Of a DNA stretch of 64,000 nt, positions 1-7,510 are shown in pieces. The notes below the pieces were generated by a model, which worked only from the letters and a program-made list of their open reading frames with translations, had not been told where the DNA came from and did not search any database. Where the stretch lies: positions 186,001 to 250,000 of the forward strand of contig NZ_QANS01000005.1 in NCBI RefSeq assembly GCF_003052265.1, written 5' to 3'. Numbering within the stretch: position 1 is the first letter of the stretch; every line of letters starts with the position of its first letter. This stretch comes from Stenotrophobium rhamnosiphilum (lineage in GTDB: Bacteria > Pseudomonadota > Gammaproteobacteria > Nevskiales > Nevskiaceae). Made by a program: the position numbers and the translations under genes.

Positions 1-204
1 GGGCTTTCCGTCGCTGTTTTGATTTTGATGTTTTTGAGTCAGGAAAGAATGCTGACTCTGCTGAGCGCACTTCTATTCGGCATTACATCAGTTCGTGGAA
101 TCGTAATACTTGCAGGAATTCTATTGGATCGTCCTCCAACCCCAAGTGCTGTTCCAGGGGCGATTACGGAAGACATTCCGCTTCGCGTTGAAGCCGACAA
201 TTAA
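1..204 (+). CDS. C-terminal end of an unidentified membrane protein (partial)
   Basis: The frame is open from base 1 to a TAA at 202-204, so this is probably the 3' end of a gene that begins outside the window. The visible 67 residues hold one hydrophobic stretch (roughly residues 20-37, rich in Leu, Ile and Gly) and then a Pro-rich polar tail. Nothing identifies a family. It could also be a short protein starting at the TTG or ATG near 19-28, but no clear Shine-Dalgarno sequence is visible there. It converges with the glycosylase gene on the other strand. Confidence 0.4.
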   Translation, partial: GLSVAVLILMFLSQERMLTLLSALLFGITSVRGIVILAGILLDRPPTPSAVPGAITEDIPLRVEADN

Positions 205-239
205 ACTAGATCGCGTGCAGATATAAAAACTTAAAAAGG

Positions 240-737
240 TTAGTCGCTCAACGCCACTCGCCACGCCGCAATCTTTTGCTCAAGCGAAACCGCGTGTGCA
301 GGACTAGATGATGGCAGCCGCGTGAAAGTGATTCCGCTGACATTGAGATGGGGCAGAACGTAAGTATTAAAACTTTTCTCTGCCTCAGCGCCGTTAAAGA
401 CCACGTGCTTGATATGCGGATGCTGCTGAAAGAATGACAGGAAGTCATTGGGCACCCGAGAGCCCGCTTCAATCGCGCTATCTAAACTGCCTGCGCGAAC
501 ACAGTTATGCAGTACATCCCACAGCGCCACACCTGAGGCCATTAGTTTCTCAACACGAGTCTCATAAGCTGACTCTGCATCAAAACCATAGATGCCAGCC
601 ATGATTGGCCAAAACGAATTGCGCGGATGGGCGTAATACTGATTCGCTTTGAGTGAAAGCACGCCAGGCATACTGCCGAGCACCAGCACTCGCGCCGATT
701 GATTTGAGATGGGATTGAAACTTGTTACCGCGCTCAT
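240..737 (-). CDS. DNA-deoxyinosine glycosylase (uracil-DNA glycosylase superfamily)
   Basis: The 165-residue protein resembles the family 6 (HDG-type) glycosylases, which remove hypoxanthine (deaminated adenine) from DNA and start base-excision repair. The family motifs are present: the N-terminal VLGSMPG loop (about residues 20-26), the YYAHPRNSFW segment (about 34-43) and the C-terminal LPSSSPA motif (about 142-148), which contacts DNA. The length is normal for the family. The ATG is preceded by an AGGCAAG ribosome site. It appears to be transcribed alone. The family call rests on motif recognition; substrate preference is inferred. Confidence 0.85.
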   Translation of the reverse strand: MSAVTSFNPISNQSARVLVLGSMPGVLSLKANQYYAHPRNSFWPIMAGIYGFDAESAYETRVEKLMASGVALWDVLHNCVRAGSLDSAIEAGSRVPNDFLSFFQQHPHIKHVVFNGAEAEKSFNTYVLPHLNVSGITFTRLPSSSPAHAVSLEQKIAAWRVALSD

Positions 738-790
738 CTTGCTTGCCTAAAAAAATGAGACTGCCTATTGGCGGCAATTAAAACATTGTT

Positions 791-1126
791 TTAGTTTTTG
801 TTGTGTGAGCTGTCAGTAAACGTTAACTGGTGCCCACTGTGTTGGTGGACATTACGCATCACGCGGAAAGCGCTTGTGAGCCCTAACAGCAATTGCATTG
901 CACGTGGCCCAAGCAGACGGACTGCCATAACGCTCAGACCTGCTTTGAGCATCGGTTCGGACATCAGTGCGCGCATCGTCTGGCTTCTTGGAAAACCGTT
1001 TTGCACCGCGTTCGCCATTCCTTTGCGCGGCGCGTGCGGCTCACCGAGCAAGTCCTTGATGCGGTGACGCTGCTGATCGAGTCGGCGCAGCACGCTTGCC
1101 CGCTCAGCCTTAGCTTCTGCGTTCAC
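791..1126 (-). CDS. small hypothetical protein of the DUF883/holin operon (YqjK-like position)
   Basis: A 111-residue protein with a basic, charged N-terminus (Ala/Glu/Arg-rich, about residues 1-35) and a moderately hydrophobic middle part (about 60-85). It starts with GTG, preceded by GAGGAG at good spacing, and the GTG overlaps the TGA of the upstream holin-like gene, so the two are translationally coupled. In many proteobacteria a similar third gene follows the YqjD and YqjE homologues. That position, rather than sequence identity, is the reason for the tentative label. Function unknown. Confidence 0.6.
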   Translation of the reverse strand: MNAEAKAERASVLRRLDQQRHRIKDLLGEPHAPRKGMANAVQNGFPRSQTMRALMSEPMLKAGLSVMAVRLLGPRAMQLLLGLTSAFRVMRNVHQHSGHQLTFTDSSHNKN

Positions 1127-1539
1127 AGATAGCTCCTCAGTAGATAGAGCGTTTTGCTCAATTCCGTTCTAACAATGGCGAAGCGCTCTTCACGTTTTTG
1201 CGAGAGTTGGCCGAGATAACGCCAGGCCAGATAACTCGCCATGGCGAACAGTAACGGCAACACAGCGATGGCATACATCCGATAAGGCGTATTCCATGTG
1301 AGCGCAACGATCAGCACTCCTGCGTACAACAGCGTCAGGCCAACCAGAACGGCAAGCAGTTGCATGCCCAGCATAAATTTTTTCAGGCGAGCACTTTCTT
1401 CCGCCCAATCCAATCGCGCCGCTTCCGCTATCGACGTCGCATGTTCGATCAGCAGACCGCTTGCCGTGCGCGCTAGGCGCACGGCATCCAGTAGCTCAAT
1501 CGCCACCTTACCCGCAGATGGTCCCGCTACTACGGACAT
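1123..1539 (-). CDS. phage-holin-family inner membrane protein (YqjE-like)
   Basis: The 138-residue protein has a polar N-terminal helix, two adjacent transmembrane segments (about residues 50-72 and 77-98) and a basic C-terminal helix. This is the organisation of the YqjE/DUF1469 'holin-X' family found beside DUF883 proteins. The reading frame stays open upstream into the DUF883 gene, but the ATG at 1539 has an AGGTCGG ribosome site and lies 11 bases after the DUF883 stop, so it is the preferred start. Chromosomal members are not lytic holins; an envelope role is inferred. Confidence 0.75.
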   Translation of the reverse strand: MSVVAGPSAGKVAIELLDAVRLARTASGLLIEHATSIAEAARLDWAEESARLKKFMLGMQLLAVLVGLTLLYAGVLIVALTWNTPYRMYAIAVLPLLFAMASYLAWRYLGQLSQKREERFAIVRTELSKTLYLLRSYL

Positions 1540-1550
1540 TGCAGCCGACC

Positions 1551-1958
1551 TTAGCGACGTGCAACCAGCACGCCGAGCAGCAAGCCCAACGCAGCGCCGA
1601 TACCGACGGCCTTCCATGGCTCATGATTCACGTATTCGTTGGTTGCCGTAGCGGCAGCACGACCACGTTGCATCACGCCTTGAGCGGCTGAGTCCAGCGC
1701 TTCTTTGGCGGTACCAATGCGTTCCTGAATCTTGTCTTTGGCTTTCTTCAGTTCGTCACCCGAGAGCGAGGTGCTGGACTTGATCAGGTCTTCAATATCC
1801 GAAACAAAATTATGAAACTCACGCGACAAAGCGGACGACGAACCGCCAACTGCCTTAACCGCAGTGCCGACGCCACTATTGCTGCTGGCGCTGTTGCTCG
1901 TACTGTTGCTATTGCCGTTGTGACGATCGGATGGGCGATTAACGAGTGTATCTTCCAT
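1551..1958 (-). CDS. DUF883 family protein (ElaB/YqjD-like membrane-anchored protein)
   Basis: A 135-residue protein with a low-complexity Asn/Ser-rich N-terminus (about residues 10-30), a helical amphipathic middle with many Lys/Glu residues (about 45-95), and a single C-terminal Gly/Leu/Ala-rich membrane helix ending in Val-Ala-Arg-Arg. E. coli ElaB and YqjD have this shape, are induced in stationary phase and tether ribosomes to the inner membrane. Here the gene leads a compact three-gene unit with the holin-like and small basic proteins. The Asn/Ser stretch is longer than usual. Confidence 0.8.
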   Translation of the reverse strand: MEDTLVNRPSDRHNGNSNSTSNSASSNSGVGTAVKAVGGSSSALSREFHNFVSDIEDLIKSSTSLSGDELKKAKDKIQERIGTAKEALDSAAQGVMQRGRAAATATNEYVNHEPWKAVGIGAALGLLLGVLVARR

Positions 1959-2191
1959 GTTTCTTACTCCTATTTATGACTAAGTCCGGCACCGCAGCAA
2001 TGCTGCGCGATTAACCTTTCGAGTTCATGTTCAATGCCGTCGAGTTTTTTGAATGACTAAGCACCGCTTATTGATCTAAATTAATCGGATAAATAGCGGC
2101 CTTAGAAAACAATAGTCCTGAGCAATTTGAGAGTCTGTGCGGTAACAAGCATTTAAGTGATCGTTACATTTCTCGCGTGCTTGACGACGCG

Positions 2192-2434
2192 CTAATCGTG
2201 CGACTCATCGAGTAAAAGACCGAAGTCTCCTTCGATAATTTCACTGCCAAATAGGGCTTCCGCAAGAAGTCCGCATGCTTGTATCACTGCCACAGAAAAT
2301 AAAATAAAGCACACCAGTGTCATCCACATTTGTGAGCTGGCATACGTGAGCGTGATCAATATCAGGCTATAGACAAGAAATGAGGCCGCTTGCAGTGCCG
2401 ACCGTTCTGTAGAAATTACTTCAAGATTGTTCAT
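2192..2434 (-). CDS. small two-helix membrane protein, unknown function
   Basis: An 80-residue protein with two hydrophobic segments (about residues 17-33 and 38-60) and an acidic C-terminal tail. The ATG at 2434 is preceded by GGGAG at good spacing, which favours it over the GTG one codon upstream. No family recognised. It is transcribed in the same direction as the DUF883 unit, about 230 bases upstream of it, and belongs to a group of small envelope genes. Confidence 0.55.
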   Translation of the reverse strand: MNNLEVISTERSALQAASFLVYSLILITLTYASSQMWMTLVCFILFSVAVIQACGLLAEALFGSEIIEGDFGLLLDESHD

Positions 2435-2613
2435 CACAAACTCCCGTCTATGAATGTTCTAAACAGCGTTGGACGGCGCCGCGACGCTGACGGTGAGAAG
2501 TCGCGCCCTATTGCCTGTGGATTGACTATGAGTTCGGCCAATCCACCACGTCTGTCAGCCACCGTACATAGGGTGAGATTGGCCCAATTTGTACCGAAGA
2601 CAGACGTCAACAA

Positions 2614-2665
2614 TAAAAAAGGCCGCACTCGCATTATTTGAATTGATGCGAGCGCGGCCCTTTTG
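2614..2665 (-). terminator. Rho-independent terminator
   Basis: Two 14-base arms (2621-2634 and 2646-2659, one mismatch) flank an 11-base loop. On the minus strand the stem is followed by a run of six T. It lies downstream of the 24-residue peptide gene and upstream of the 80-residue membrane gene, so it ends the former transcript. Confidence 0.75.
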
Positions 2666-2722
2666 GTTCATAGAGTTGCGGCGACACTCGCTAAATCAGG
2701 TCGTCGCGTTTGCAATGCACGC

Positions 2723-2797
2723 TCAACGCACAAATAGCGCGATAAGAATGACGATAGGGAGTGGAATTCCCAAAAGCAGAAGTAGTATTGAACGCAT
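2723..2797 (-). CDS. 24-residue hydrophobic membrane peptide
   Basis: A very short reading frame: M-R-S-I, then a nearly pure Leu/Ile/Val/Pro run ending F-V-R and TGA. The ATG has a textbook AGGAG ribosome site (CAACAGGAGACAATC before it), and a terminator follows 60 bases downstream. Both flanks support a real small membrane protein gene. It is long enough for one transmembrane helix with the pattern G-I-P-L-P-I in the middle. No named family is assigned. It follows the 299-residue membrane protein gene by 29 bases and may be cotranscribed with it. Confidence 0.6.
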   Translation of the reverse strand: MRSILLLLLGIPLPIVILIALFVR

Positions 2798-2826
2798 GAT
2801 TGTCTCCTGTTGAGTGCGAAAATAAT

Positions 2827-3726
2827 TTACTTATCGCGCAGTCGGCCGCCAAAAGTGGCGAGGTAGCTGGCAACAAAGGCGCCTAGCAGCAGAGAGATAA
2901 AGAACCAAAGTGCGGCATAGGCAGAAGTCTTGCGAGCCTTATCCACTGCTTCCTTGGCTGCGGTCTCGGCTTGCAGCATCTTTGCCTGAACCTCATTCAC
3001 ACGCTTCTCAGCTTCAACCTGACTCAGATCAGTGCGCTCAACTACCAACTGCGTGAGGTAGGCCTTGTCATCAGCAGGCAATTCGCCTGTACGCGCGCTG
3101 TTGGCAAAAATCCGTCCAGCTTCTGCAAGCGTCGCAGCGGAAGAATCCGCAGCGTCAGGTTTTTTAACGGCTTTGCTTCTGAACATGGAATCTAGGAAAT
3201 AGCCATTCGAATTGTCGCTACCTTTATTCGCGTGCTGCTCAGCGACTGCCGCACCGCCAGCAACGCCACCAGCAGCAGAAGCCAAAACCTTAGTGCCGCC
3301 GCTCAGCGTCGAACCAATCACAGAACTGAGTAGCGCTGCAGTCAACAGCGTCGCAACACCCCAAGCCAAGAAGCCATGCGCGGTATCACGAAAATAAACT
3401 TCGTCTTCTGGCGCGCCCAACCATCGGGAACGCAGTCGGCCTGCGAGATAACCACCTACACCGGAAGCGGCTAGCTGCGTAAATGAAATCCAGACGATCG
3501 CTGATATTCCAAGTGCCGCAGCACCTACACCATCTTGTGCCCATGGCGAAACGCTAGATAAGCCAAGTCCGCTTCCGAGAAATAACAGAATCAAGGAAAG
3601 AGACGCGGCGCCCACTGCACCAGCGAAAACAGCGCCCCATGAAACGGCACTTAAAGCACGCGGGGAATAACGAGCAGCGTCGTTCAATTGCGTTAATGCC
3701 GATAACTCTTCAGCAGTTCTGTTCAT
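2827..3726 (-). CDS. multi-pass membrane protein, unknown function
   Basis: A 299-residue protein with membrane segments near residues 28-52, 68-95 (Gly/Ala-rich) and 118-137, a polar coiled-coil-like stretch rich in Glu, Lys and Ala (about 225-272), and a last membrane helix near the C-terminus. The segment around residues 96-118 (Arg-rich, W-L-G-A-P-E-D-E) is characteristic of a conserved proteobacterial membrane family of unknown function. The ATG is preceded by AAGGTGAT. It lies among small envelope genes, which suggests a stress-related envelope role; this is inference. Confidence 0.65.
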   Translation of the reverse strand: MNRTAEELSALTQLNDAARYSPRALSAVSWGAVFAGAVGAASLSLILLFLGSGLGLSSVSPWAQDGVGAAALGISAIVWISFTQLAASGVGGYLAGRLRSRWLGAPEDEVYFRDTAHGFLAWGVATLLTAALLSSVIGSTLSGGTKVLASAAGGVAGGAAVAEQHANKGSDNSNGYFLDSMFRSKAVKKPDAADSSAATLAEAGRIFANSARTGELPADDKAYLTQLVVERTDLSQVEAEKRVNEVQAKMLQAETAAKEAVDKARKTSAYAALWFFISLLLGAFVASYLATFGGRLRDK

Positions 3727-4005
3727 AGATCACCTTTGATCCTCGACTCGCGAAATTACGAGACGACTTGATTGCAAGTGGCTGAACAGTAGAGTCGATC
3801 ACTACTTACGTCTGTGTGTTCTCGCGCATTGGATTTTCATCAACTTCTAAGGCGAAACCCAACTACAAGTTGCGAGAGATTCCTATTGCGTGAAAGGCGT
3901 TAAGAGGTATGTGCGATATCAAACAGACCATTGCGCTGAATGCGCTCAAGGTCTGTCGGCGAACGACCTGTAAACCAGCGTCGACTTAATGCCATTGGAG
4001 GCGCC

Positions 4006-4599
4006 ATGAAAAACAAACAACTGAAGGAACTACTGATTCAATCTCTCGAGCACGAACGCGGAGGGGTTGAGGTTTATACAACCGCAGTGCAATGCGCTAT
4101 GAACGATGATTTGAGAGAGGAATGGAGCAAATATCTAGGCCAGACCAAGCATCACGTTGAGGTCCTGATCGGTGTTTTCCAAGACCTCAGCCTAGACATT
4201 GACGAAGAAACGCCTGGTCGCCAAATTGTTCACGATCTTGGCGCTGCACTGGTCAAGGCAATGAACGCCGCATTGAAGGCGGGCGATCCCGTAGCTGCAG
4301 AACTCGTCGCATGTGAATGCGTCGTGCTTGCCGAAACCAAGGATCACCTTAATTGGGAATTGATTGGTGCATGCGCAAAAAAAGTTGGCGGCGTAGAAGC
4401 CTCAGTACTCAAGGCCGCTAGCGAAGAAGTTGAAGACGAAGAAGACGAGCACCTGTATCACACCAAAGGCTGGTGCCGTGAACTGTGGATTGAATCTCTT
4501 GGCATGCGCGCTGTTCTACCTCCTCCCGAAGAACGCAAGCACGTCAAAACCGCAATCGGCGCATCACGCGCCGAACAAGCCCGCGGCACGATGCGTTAA
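4006..4599 (+). CDS. ferritin-like domain protein
   Basis: A 197-residue, mostly helical protein. It carries the carboxylate/histidine pairs of a ferritin-like four-helix bundle: H-E-R-G-G-V-E near residues 15-21, the K-H-H-V-E pair near 47-51, and E-T-K-D-H near 107-111. A metal-binding role (iron storage or oxidase) is inferred. The C-terminus is acidic and then basic. The frame is open further upstream, but the ATG at 4006 follows TGGAGG at ideal spacing. It is transcribed alone, divergent from the envelope genes; no close named family was recognised. Confidence 0.6.
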   Translation: MKNKQLKELLIQSLEHERGGVEVYTTAVQCAMNDDLREEWSKYLGQTKHHVEVLIGVFQDLSLDIDEETPGRQIVHDLGAALVKAMNAALKAGDPVAAELVACECVVLAETKDHLNWELIGACAKKVGGVEASVLKAASEEVEDEEDEHLYHTKGWCRELWIESLGMRAVLPPPEERKHVKTAIGASRAEQARGTMR

Positions 4600-4622
4600 A
4601 CCAGAAATCTTTTACGCACAAT

Positions 4623-4671
4623 AAGGGGCCAGACTTACGTTGATTGAATTCAATGTGAGTCTGGCCCCTCT
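4623..4671 (+). repeat. palindromic REP-like element (GGGGCCAGAC type)
   Basis: Arms AGGGGCCAGACTTACG and its near-complement (GTGAGTCTGGCCCCT) flank an AT-rich centre. Part of the same arm recurs at 5727-5741 (AATGTGAGTCTGGCC). It sits directly behind the ferritin-like gene, where it could also act as a terminator. Confidence 0.6.
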
Positions 4672-4703
4672 AGTTTCAGGCGGCGCTTCACTACACCCAA
4701 TCA

Positions 4704-5126
4704 ATGCGCCACAATTCGGAAATGCAAAGCCGAGGATTTAATTTTGCCGTTCGCCGCAGCCCCATCAACGGGCGTGGACTGCATACCCTGAGCAACCTGC
4801 CGGCCCGCCGCAAAGTCGGCGAAATCACAGGAACGCGCGTCAAGAATCGAGTGGCTTGGAAACGAGTCGCTCAAATGGAAAAGATTTTCCTAGTCGCGTT
4901 AGACGACAAGTTCAGCCTTGATATTTCCCAAGGGAGTGCATTCAAGGACATGAACCATAGCTGTCAGCCGAACTGCTATTTACGAATCATTGCCGGCCGG
5001 ATTGAGGTTTATACGCTGCGTCGTATATCGGCAGGCTCTGAGCTAACCGTGGACTATGTGGAAACCCCACATCCAAACGGAATGCCGTGTCGGTGCGGAG
5101 CGCCAAATTGTCGCGGCGTGATCTAA
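4704..5126 (+). CDS. SET-domain protein (putative protein-lysine methyltransferase)
   Basis: A 140-residue protein with the compact bacterial SET fold. The N-terminal GRGLH motif (about residues 23-27) is part of the SAM site, N-H-S-C-Q-P-N (about 84-90) is the catalytic pseudoknot signature, and T-V-D-Y (about 114-117) carries the catalytic Tyr. A post-SET cysteine cluster (C-R-C-G-A-P-N-C-R) ends the protein and would bind zinc. All signature residues are present, so it is probably active on an unknown substrate. An internal ATG at 4722 is a possible alternative start. Confidence 0.8.
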   Translation: MRHNSEMQSRGFNFAVRRSPINGRGLHTLSNLPARRKVGEITGTRVKNRVAWKRVAQMEKIFLVALDDKFSLDISQGSAFKDMNHSCQPNCYLRIIAGRIEVYTLRRISAGSELTVDYVETPHPNGMPCRCGAPNCRGVI

Positions 5127-5130
5127 AACG

Positions 5131-5156
5131 TAGGGCGGGAGCATCCCGCCTTCCGC
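5131..5156 (+). repeat. dispersed repeat, single arm (GGGCGGGAGNATCCCGCC type)
   Basis: One copy of the arm TAGGGCGGGAGCATCCCGCC followed by TTCCGCGA. The same sequence occurs as paired arms at 7633-7702 and 13098-13166. Here the inverted partner is missing. It lies between the convergent SET and VOC genes. Confidence 0.65.
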
Positions 5157-5172
5157 GAAGTTAAGAAGCATT

Positions 5173-5658
5173 TCACCCGCGAATCGCTGCTTCAATCGCA
5201 CTGATATCAATTTTTCTCATCGTCATCATTGCATCGAACGCGCGCTTGGCAACAGCAGGATCAGGACTGGTCACAGCTTTAACTAAAACGACCGGCGAAA
5301 TCTGCCAAGACAAACCCCACTTATCCTTGCACCAACCACACGCACTCTCTTGACCGCCGTTGCCAACGATAGCGTTCCAATAGCGATCTGTTTCAGCTTG
5401 ATCATAAGTCGCCACCTGAAACGAAAACGCCTCGTTGTGTGTAAACGCAGAACCACCATTGAGTCCGATGCACGCGATACCCATGATGGTAAATTCCACC
5501 GTCAACGCATCTCCTTTCTTCCCCGACGGAAAGTCTCCCGGCGCGCGATGCACGGCACCAACGGAAGAGTCAGGAAAGGTTTTGGCGTAGAACTGCGCGG
5601 CTTCTTCGGCGTCGCCGTTGTACCAGAGGCAGATTGTGTTTTTTGCTGGGGTTGTCAT
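5173..5658 (-). CDS. VOC family protein (PhnB / 3-demethylubiquinone methyltransferase-like fold)
   Basis: A 161-residue single-domain protein of the glyoxalase/bleomycin-resistance (VOC) superfamily. The N-terminal I-C-L-W-Y-N-G-D-A-E-E-A motif, the central F-T-I-M-G segment and the D-K-W-G-L-S-W-Q motif (about residues 112-119) are typical of the PhnB-like group. Members are widely annotated as 3-demethylubiquinone-9 3-methyltransferases, but they are not the real UbiG enzyme, and the substrate is unknown. The ATG is preceded by TGGAG. It is monocistronic. Confidence 0.8.
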   Translation of the reverse strand: MTTPAKNTICLWYNGDAEEAAQFYAKTFPDSSVGAVHRAPGDFPSGKKGDALTVEFTIMGIACIGLNGGSAFTHNEAFSFQVATYDQAETDRYWNAIVGNGGQESACGWCKDKWGLSWQISPVVLVKAVTSPDPAVAKRAFDAMMTMRKIDISAIEAAIRG

Positions 5659-5753
5659 TTCATTTCTCCACTGAGATCGAAAATCTTGCGGTTCTAGATA
5701 CAGGTTAAGTTCGCACCGTTTGAAACTAATGTGAGTCTGGCCACTTTAATTCC

Positions 5754-6323
5754 TTAATCCCACCATATGCGAATCCTTCTTCCTTCCACGTCGAATTCAT
5801 CTGCGGCCAATTTTTTAATGAATACCTGCTTTAACCTCTCTACAAGCTTGGCATTTTCGTTGTCTGGAATTTTCTCACCCTTGCCCGCTAGAACCGTTTC
5901 CTCGCGTTGGTGCGTCCAATACGGGAGGTCGATGTAGAGAACAGGTGAGCCCTCTCTCCCGAATTCGATTGACGAGACCTTGCCTCGAAACTCTGTCATA
6001 GCTGCGGCGACTTTCTCGCCTTCAAAGTTGTTGTATGACTTAACGAGAGCGATGAGCTTCTGTGCCTGTACAATTCTAAGGCGAGGTGTAAGTAACTGCG
6101 TGGACTGAAATCGCACCGACTCATCGAGACCGAAGCCAATCTTAATGAATGTTGTCGCCGCACCGATGTCGACTTCAGGCGGCAGCACTAAAGGCCCAGT
6201 CGGAAGCGCCGATCTGATCGAGGTTGGACTAATTGGTTCAGCAGTGACAGCTATGCCTTGCGCCACAACAGTTTCAACTGTCAGCAGCATAGTGAAAGCG
6301 ATGAGGCACCTAGCAAATGTCAT
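5754..6323 (-). CDS. secreted protein, unknown function
   Basis: A 189-residue protein with a clear signal peptide (M-T-F-A-R-C-L-I-A-F start, Ala-Gln cleavage near residue 22). The rest is soluble and mixed, with a charged C-terminal region ending R-I-W-W-D. The frame is open far upstream, but the ATG at 6323 has an AGGAAA site and starts the signal peptide. It overlaps the 3' end of the upstream DUF4304-like gene by 14 bases, so the two are probably cotranslated. No family was recognised. Confidence 0.6.
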   Translation of the reverse strand: MTFARCLIAFTMLLTVETVVAQGIAVTAEPISPTSIRSALPTGPLVLPPEVDIGAATTFIKIGFGLDESVRFQSTQLLTPRLRIVQAQKLIALVKSYNNFEGEKVAAAMTEFRGKVSSIEFGREGSPVLYIDLPYWTHQREETVLAGKGEKIPDNENAKLVERLKQVFIKKLAADEFDVEGRRIRIWWD

Positions 6324-6858
6324 GAGTATTTCCTGAATGTTCGACGCTGGTGCTAAGTTGGGCCAGACCAAGCAACTTACGCGACGCAGTGATGTTCTCG
6401 GGCTGTGCCTTGCCGTCCAGCGCTGCTCGTAATGCTTGCCGCTCTGCTTCTGGCAAGACGCTAGTTGGAGCAAGAAGTGCCTTCAATGTGCACGACTCAA
6501 GCCAAGGCAAACCGACAGAATGTATGTATTCGGCCATACGCTGTGCGCAGTCCTTCAAGGACTCTTGATTTGATTCAAATTGGAAGTTCGGTCGTTGTTT
6601 GTCCTCATCGCTACTGATGCCCAACAGTGCGATGAATGAACGAGGATCGTTTAATACGCGAATGCAAACGTGAATGCGGAAGTCTGGACCGAAGCTGAAC
6701 TTATGAACATGGAGAAACTGCACAACATGGCCACGCTCACGGCAGAACCACGTTGATTTACGCGTAAAGCCCTCAGCTGCCATGGCTTTAGCAAAAAGGC
6801 GAAGAATCTTCGCTGTGTCATTGCAACTCGATGACTTTGCAGTAGGCGAATCAGTCAT
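6310..6858 (-). CDS. DUF4304-like hypothetical protein
   Basis: A 182-residue cytosolic protein. The N-terminal half (aromatic F-x-R-K-S-T-W-F, then V-V-Q-F-L-H-V-H-K, about residues 30-55) looks like the DUF4304 family, whose function is unknown. The ATG stands 10 bases after the GTTAGGT core of the attC site at 6868-6939, which is the usual place for the first codon of an integron cassette gene. No closing attC was found on its far side; the secreted-protein gene follows it with an overlap. Confidence 0.5.
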   Translation of the reverse strand: MTDSPTAKSSSCNDTAKILRLFAKAMAAEGFTRKSTWFCRERGHVVQFLHVHKFSFGPDFRIHVCIRVLNDPRSFIALLGISSDEDKQRPNFQFESNQESLKDCAQRMAEYIHSVGLPWLESCTLKALLAPTSVLPEAERQALRAALDGKAQPENITASRKLLGLAQLSTSVEHSGNTHDIC

Positions 6859-6867
6859 CTTTGCCTG

Positions 6868-6939
6868 ACCTAACGACCAAGTTCAGCCGCGTTCCTGCCG
6901 CGAAGCGGCAGGAACGTCGGACGGAGTGCATTGTTAGGC
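6868..6939 (-). other. integron attC recombination site
   Basis: On the minus strand the site begins GCCTAAC (R'', 6933-6939) and ends GTTAGGT (R', 6868-6874), matching the inverted RYYYAAC/GTTRRRY consensus. Between them lie imperfect L''/L' arms (TCCGTCCG and CGGCTGAACTTG) and a perfect 10-base stem GTTCCTGCCG closed by a small loop. At 72 bases it has the size of a typical attC. The TAA stop of the CYTH gene lies inside R'', as often seen in gene cassettes. Confidence 0.8.
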
Positions 6940-7452
6940 GTCAACGTGAGCCAGCAGATCGACATAGGCAGTTTCGACGAGTTGCGATGGCTCAACGCCG
7001 AGTTGACCCAGTAGCGAGTGTGCTTCCGCGACTCCGACCTCAATGGGTTCATTCTCTTCCAAAACGACCTCAAGCTCTAAGAAGTGACCAAGGCCTTTTA
7101 CTTGGTCTAGGTGGACGCGAGTTCTTCCAACAAGGTACAGAGTGCGATGCTTCAGAACTCTGCCGACCTGGCCATACGCGAGGCTCAGGCACTCGCGCAA
7201 GCCTTCCGGGTTCGCGGTTGGCGTACGGACATAAAAAGACTCTTTGGGGCCTTGCTCATTGGCACGACGATAGAAAATAAGCTCGCCTTCTGTGGCTGAG
7301 AAGGCGCGGAGTTTCAGGCGCCCGGACTCGCAGCGGAAGAACGTGTCGTCTTGGGTGATTTCGATCGGGCCACTCGTTGCCACGGCAGCCGCTTTGGGCA
7401 CCAGCGTTTGGACGCTCTGAATGCGCGCTTTGATTTCGATATTACGAGGCAT
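6934..7452 (-). CDS. CYTH-domain protein (class IV adenylate cyclase-like), integron cassette gene
   Basis: A 172-residue protein opening with the CYTH signature N-I-E-I-K-A-R and rich in the Arg/Lys/Glu residues that line the triphosphate tunnel (for example R-L-K-L-R near residue 45, F-Y-R-R-A near 60, and E-L-E-V-V-L near 125). CYTH proteins bind triphosphates; this small type is often called class IV adenylate cyclase, but could be a thiamine- or inorganic triphosphatase. The gene is framed as a cassette: GTTAGGC four bases before its ATG and an attC overlapping its stop. Confidence 0.75.
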   Translation of the reverse strand: MPRNIEIKARIQSVQTLVPKAAAVATSGPIEITQDDTFFRCESGRLKLRAFSATEGELIFYRRANEQGPKESFYVRTPTANPEGLRECLSLAYGQVGRVLKHRTLYLVGRTRVHLDQVKGLGHFLELEVVLEENEPIEVGVAEAHSLLGQLGVEPSQLVETAYVDLLAHVDA

Positions 7453-7456
7453 TGAC

Positions 7457-7510
7457 GCCTAACTACAATTGGACCGCTCAATAGCGGTCAATAATTGCTG
7501 CATTTCGTCG
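7457..7510 (-). other. attC half-site upstream of the CYTH cassette
   Basis: A perfect GTTAGGC core (7457-7463, minus strand) is followed upstream by a hairpin (GACCGC / GCGGTC arms, near 7472-7489) and AATT-containing side arms. This is what the 3' half of an attC should look like. No convincing R'' partner was found further out, so the preceding site is degenerate or truncated. Confidence 0.45.
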
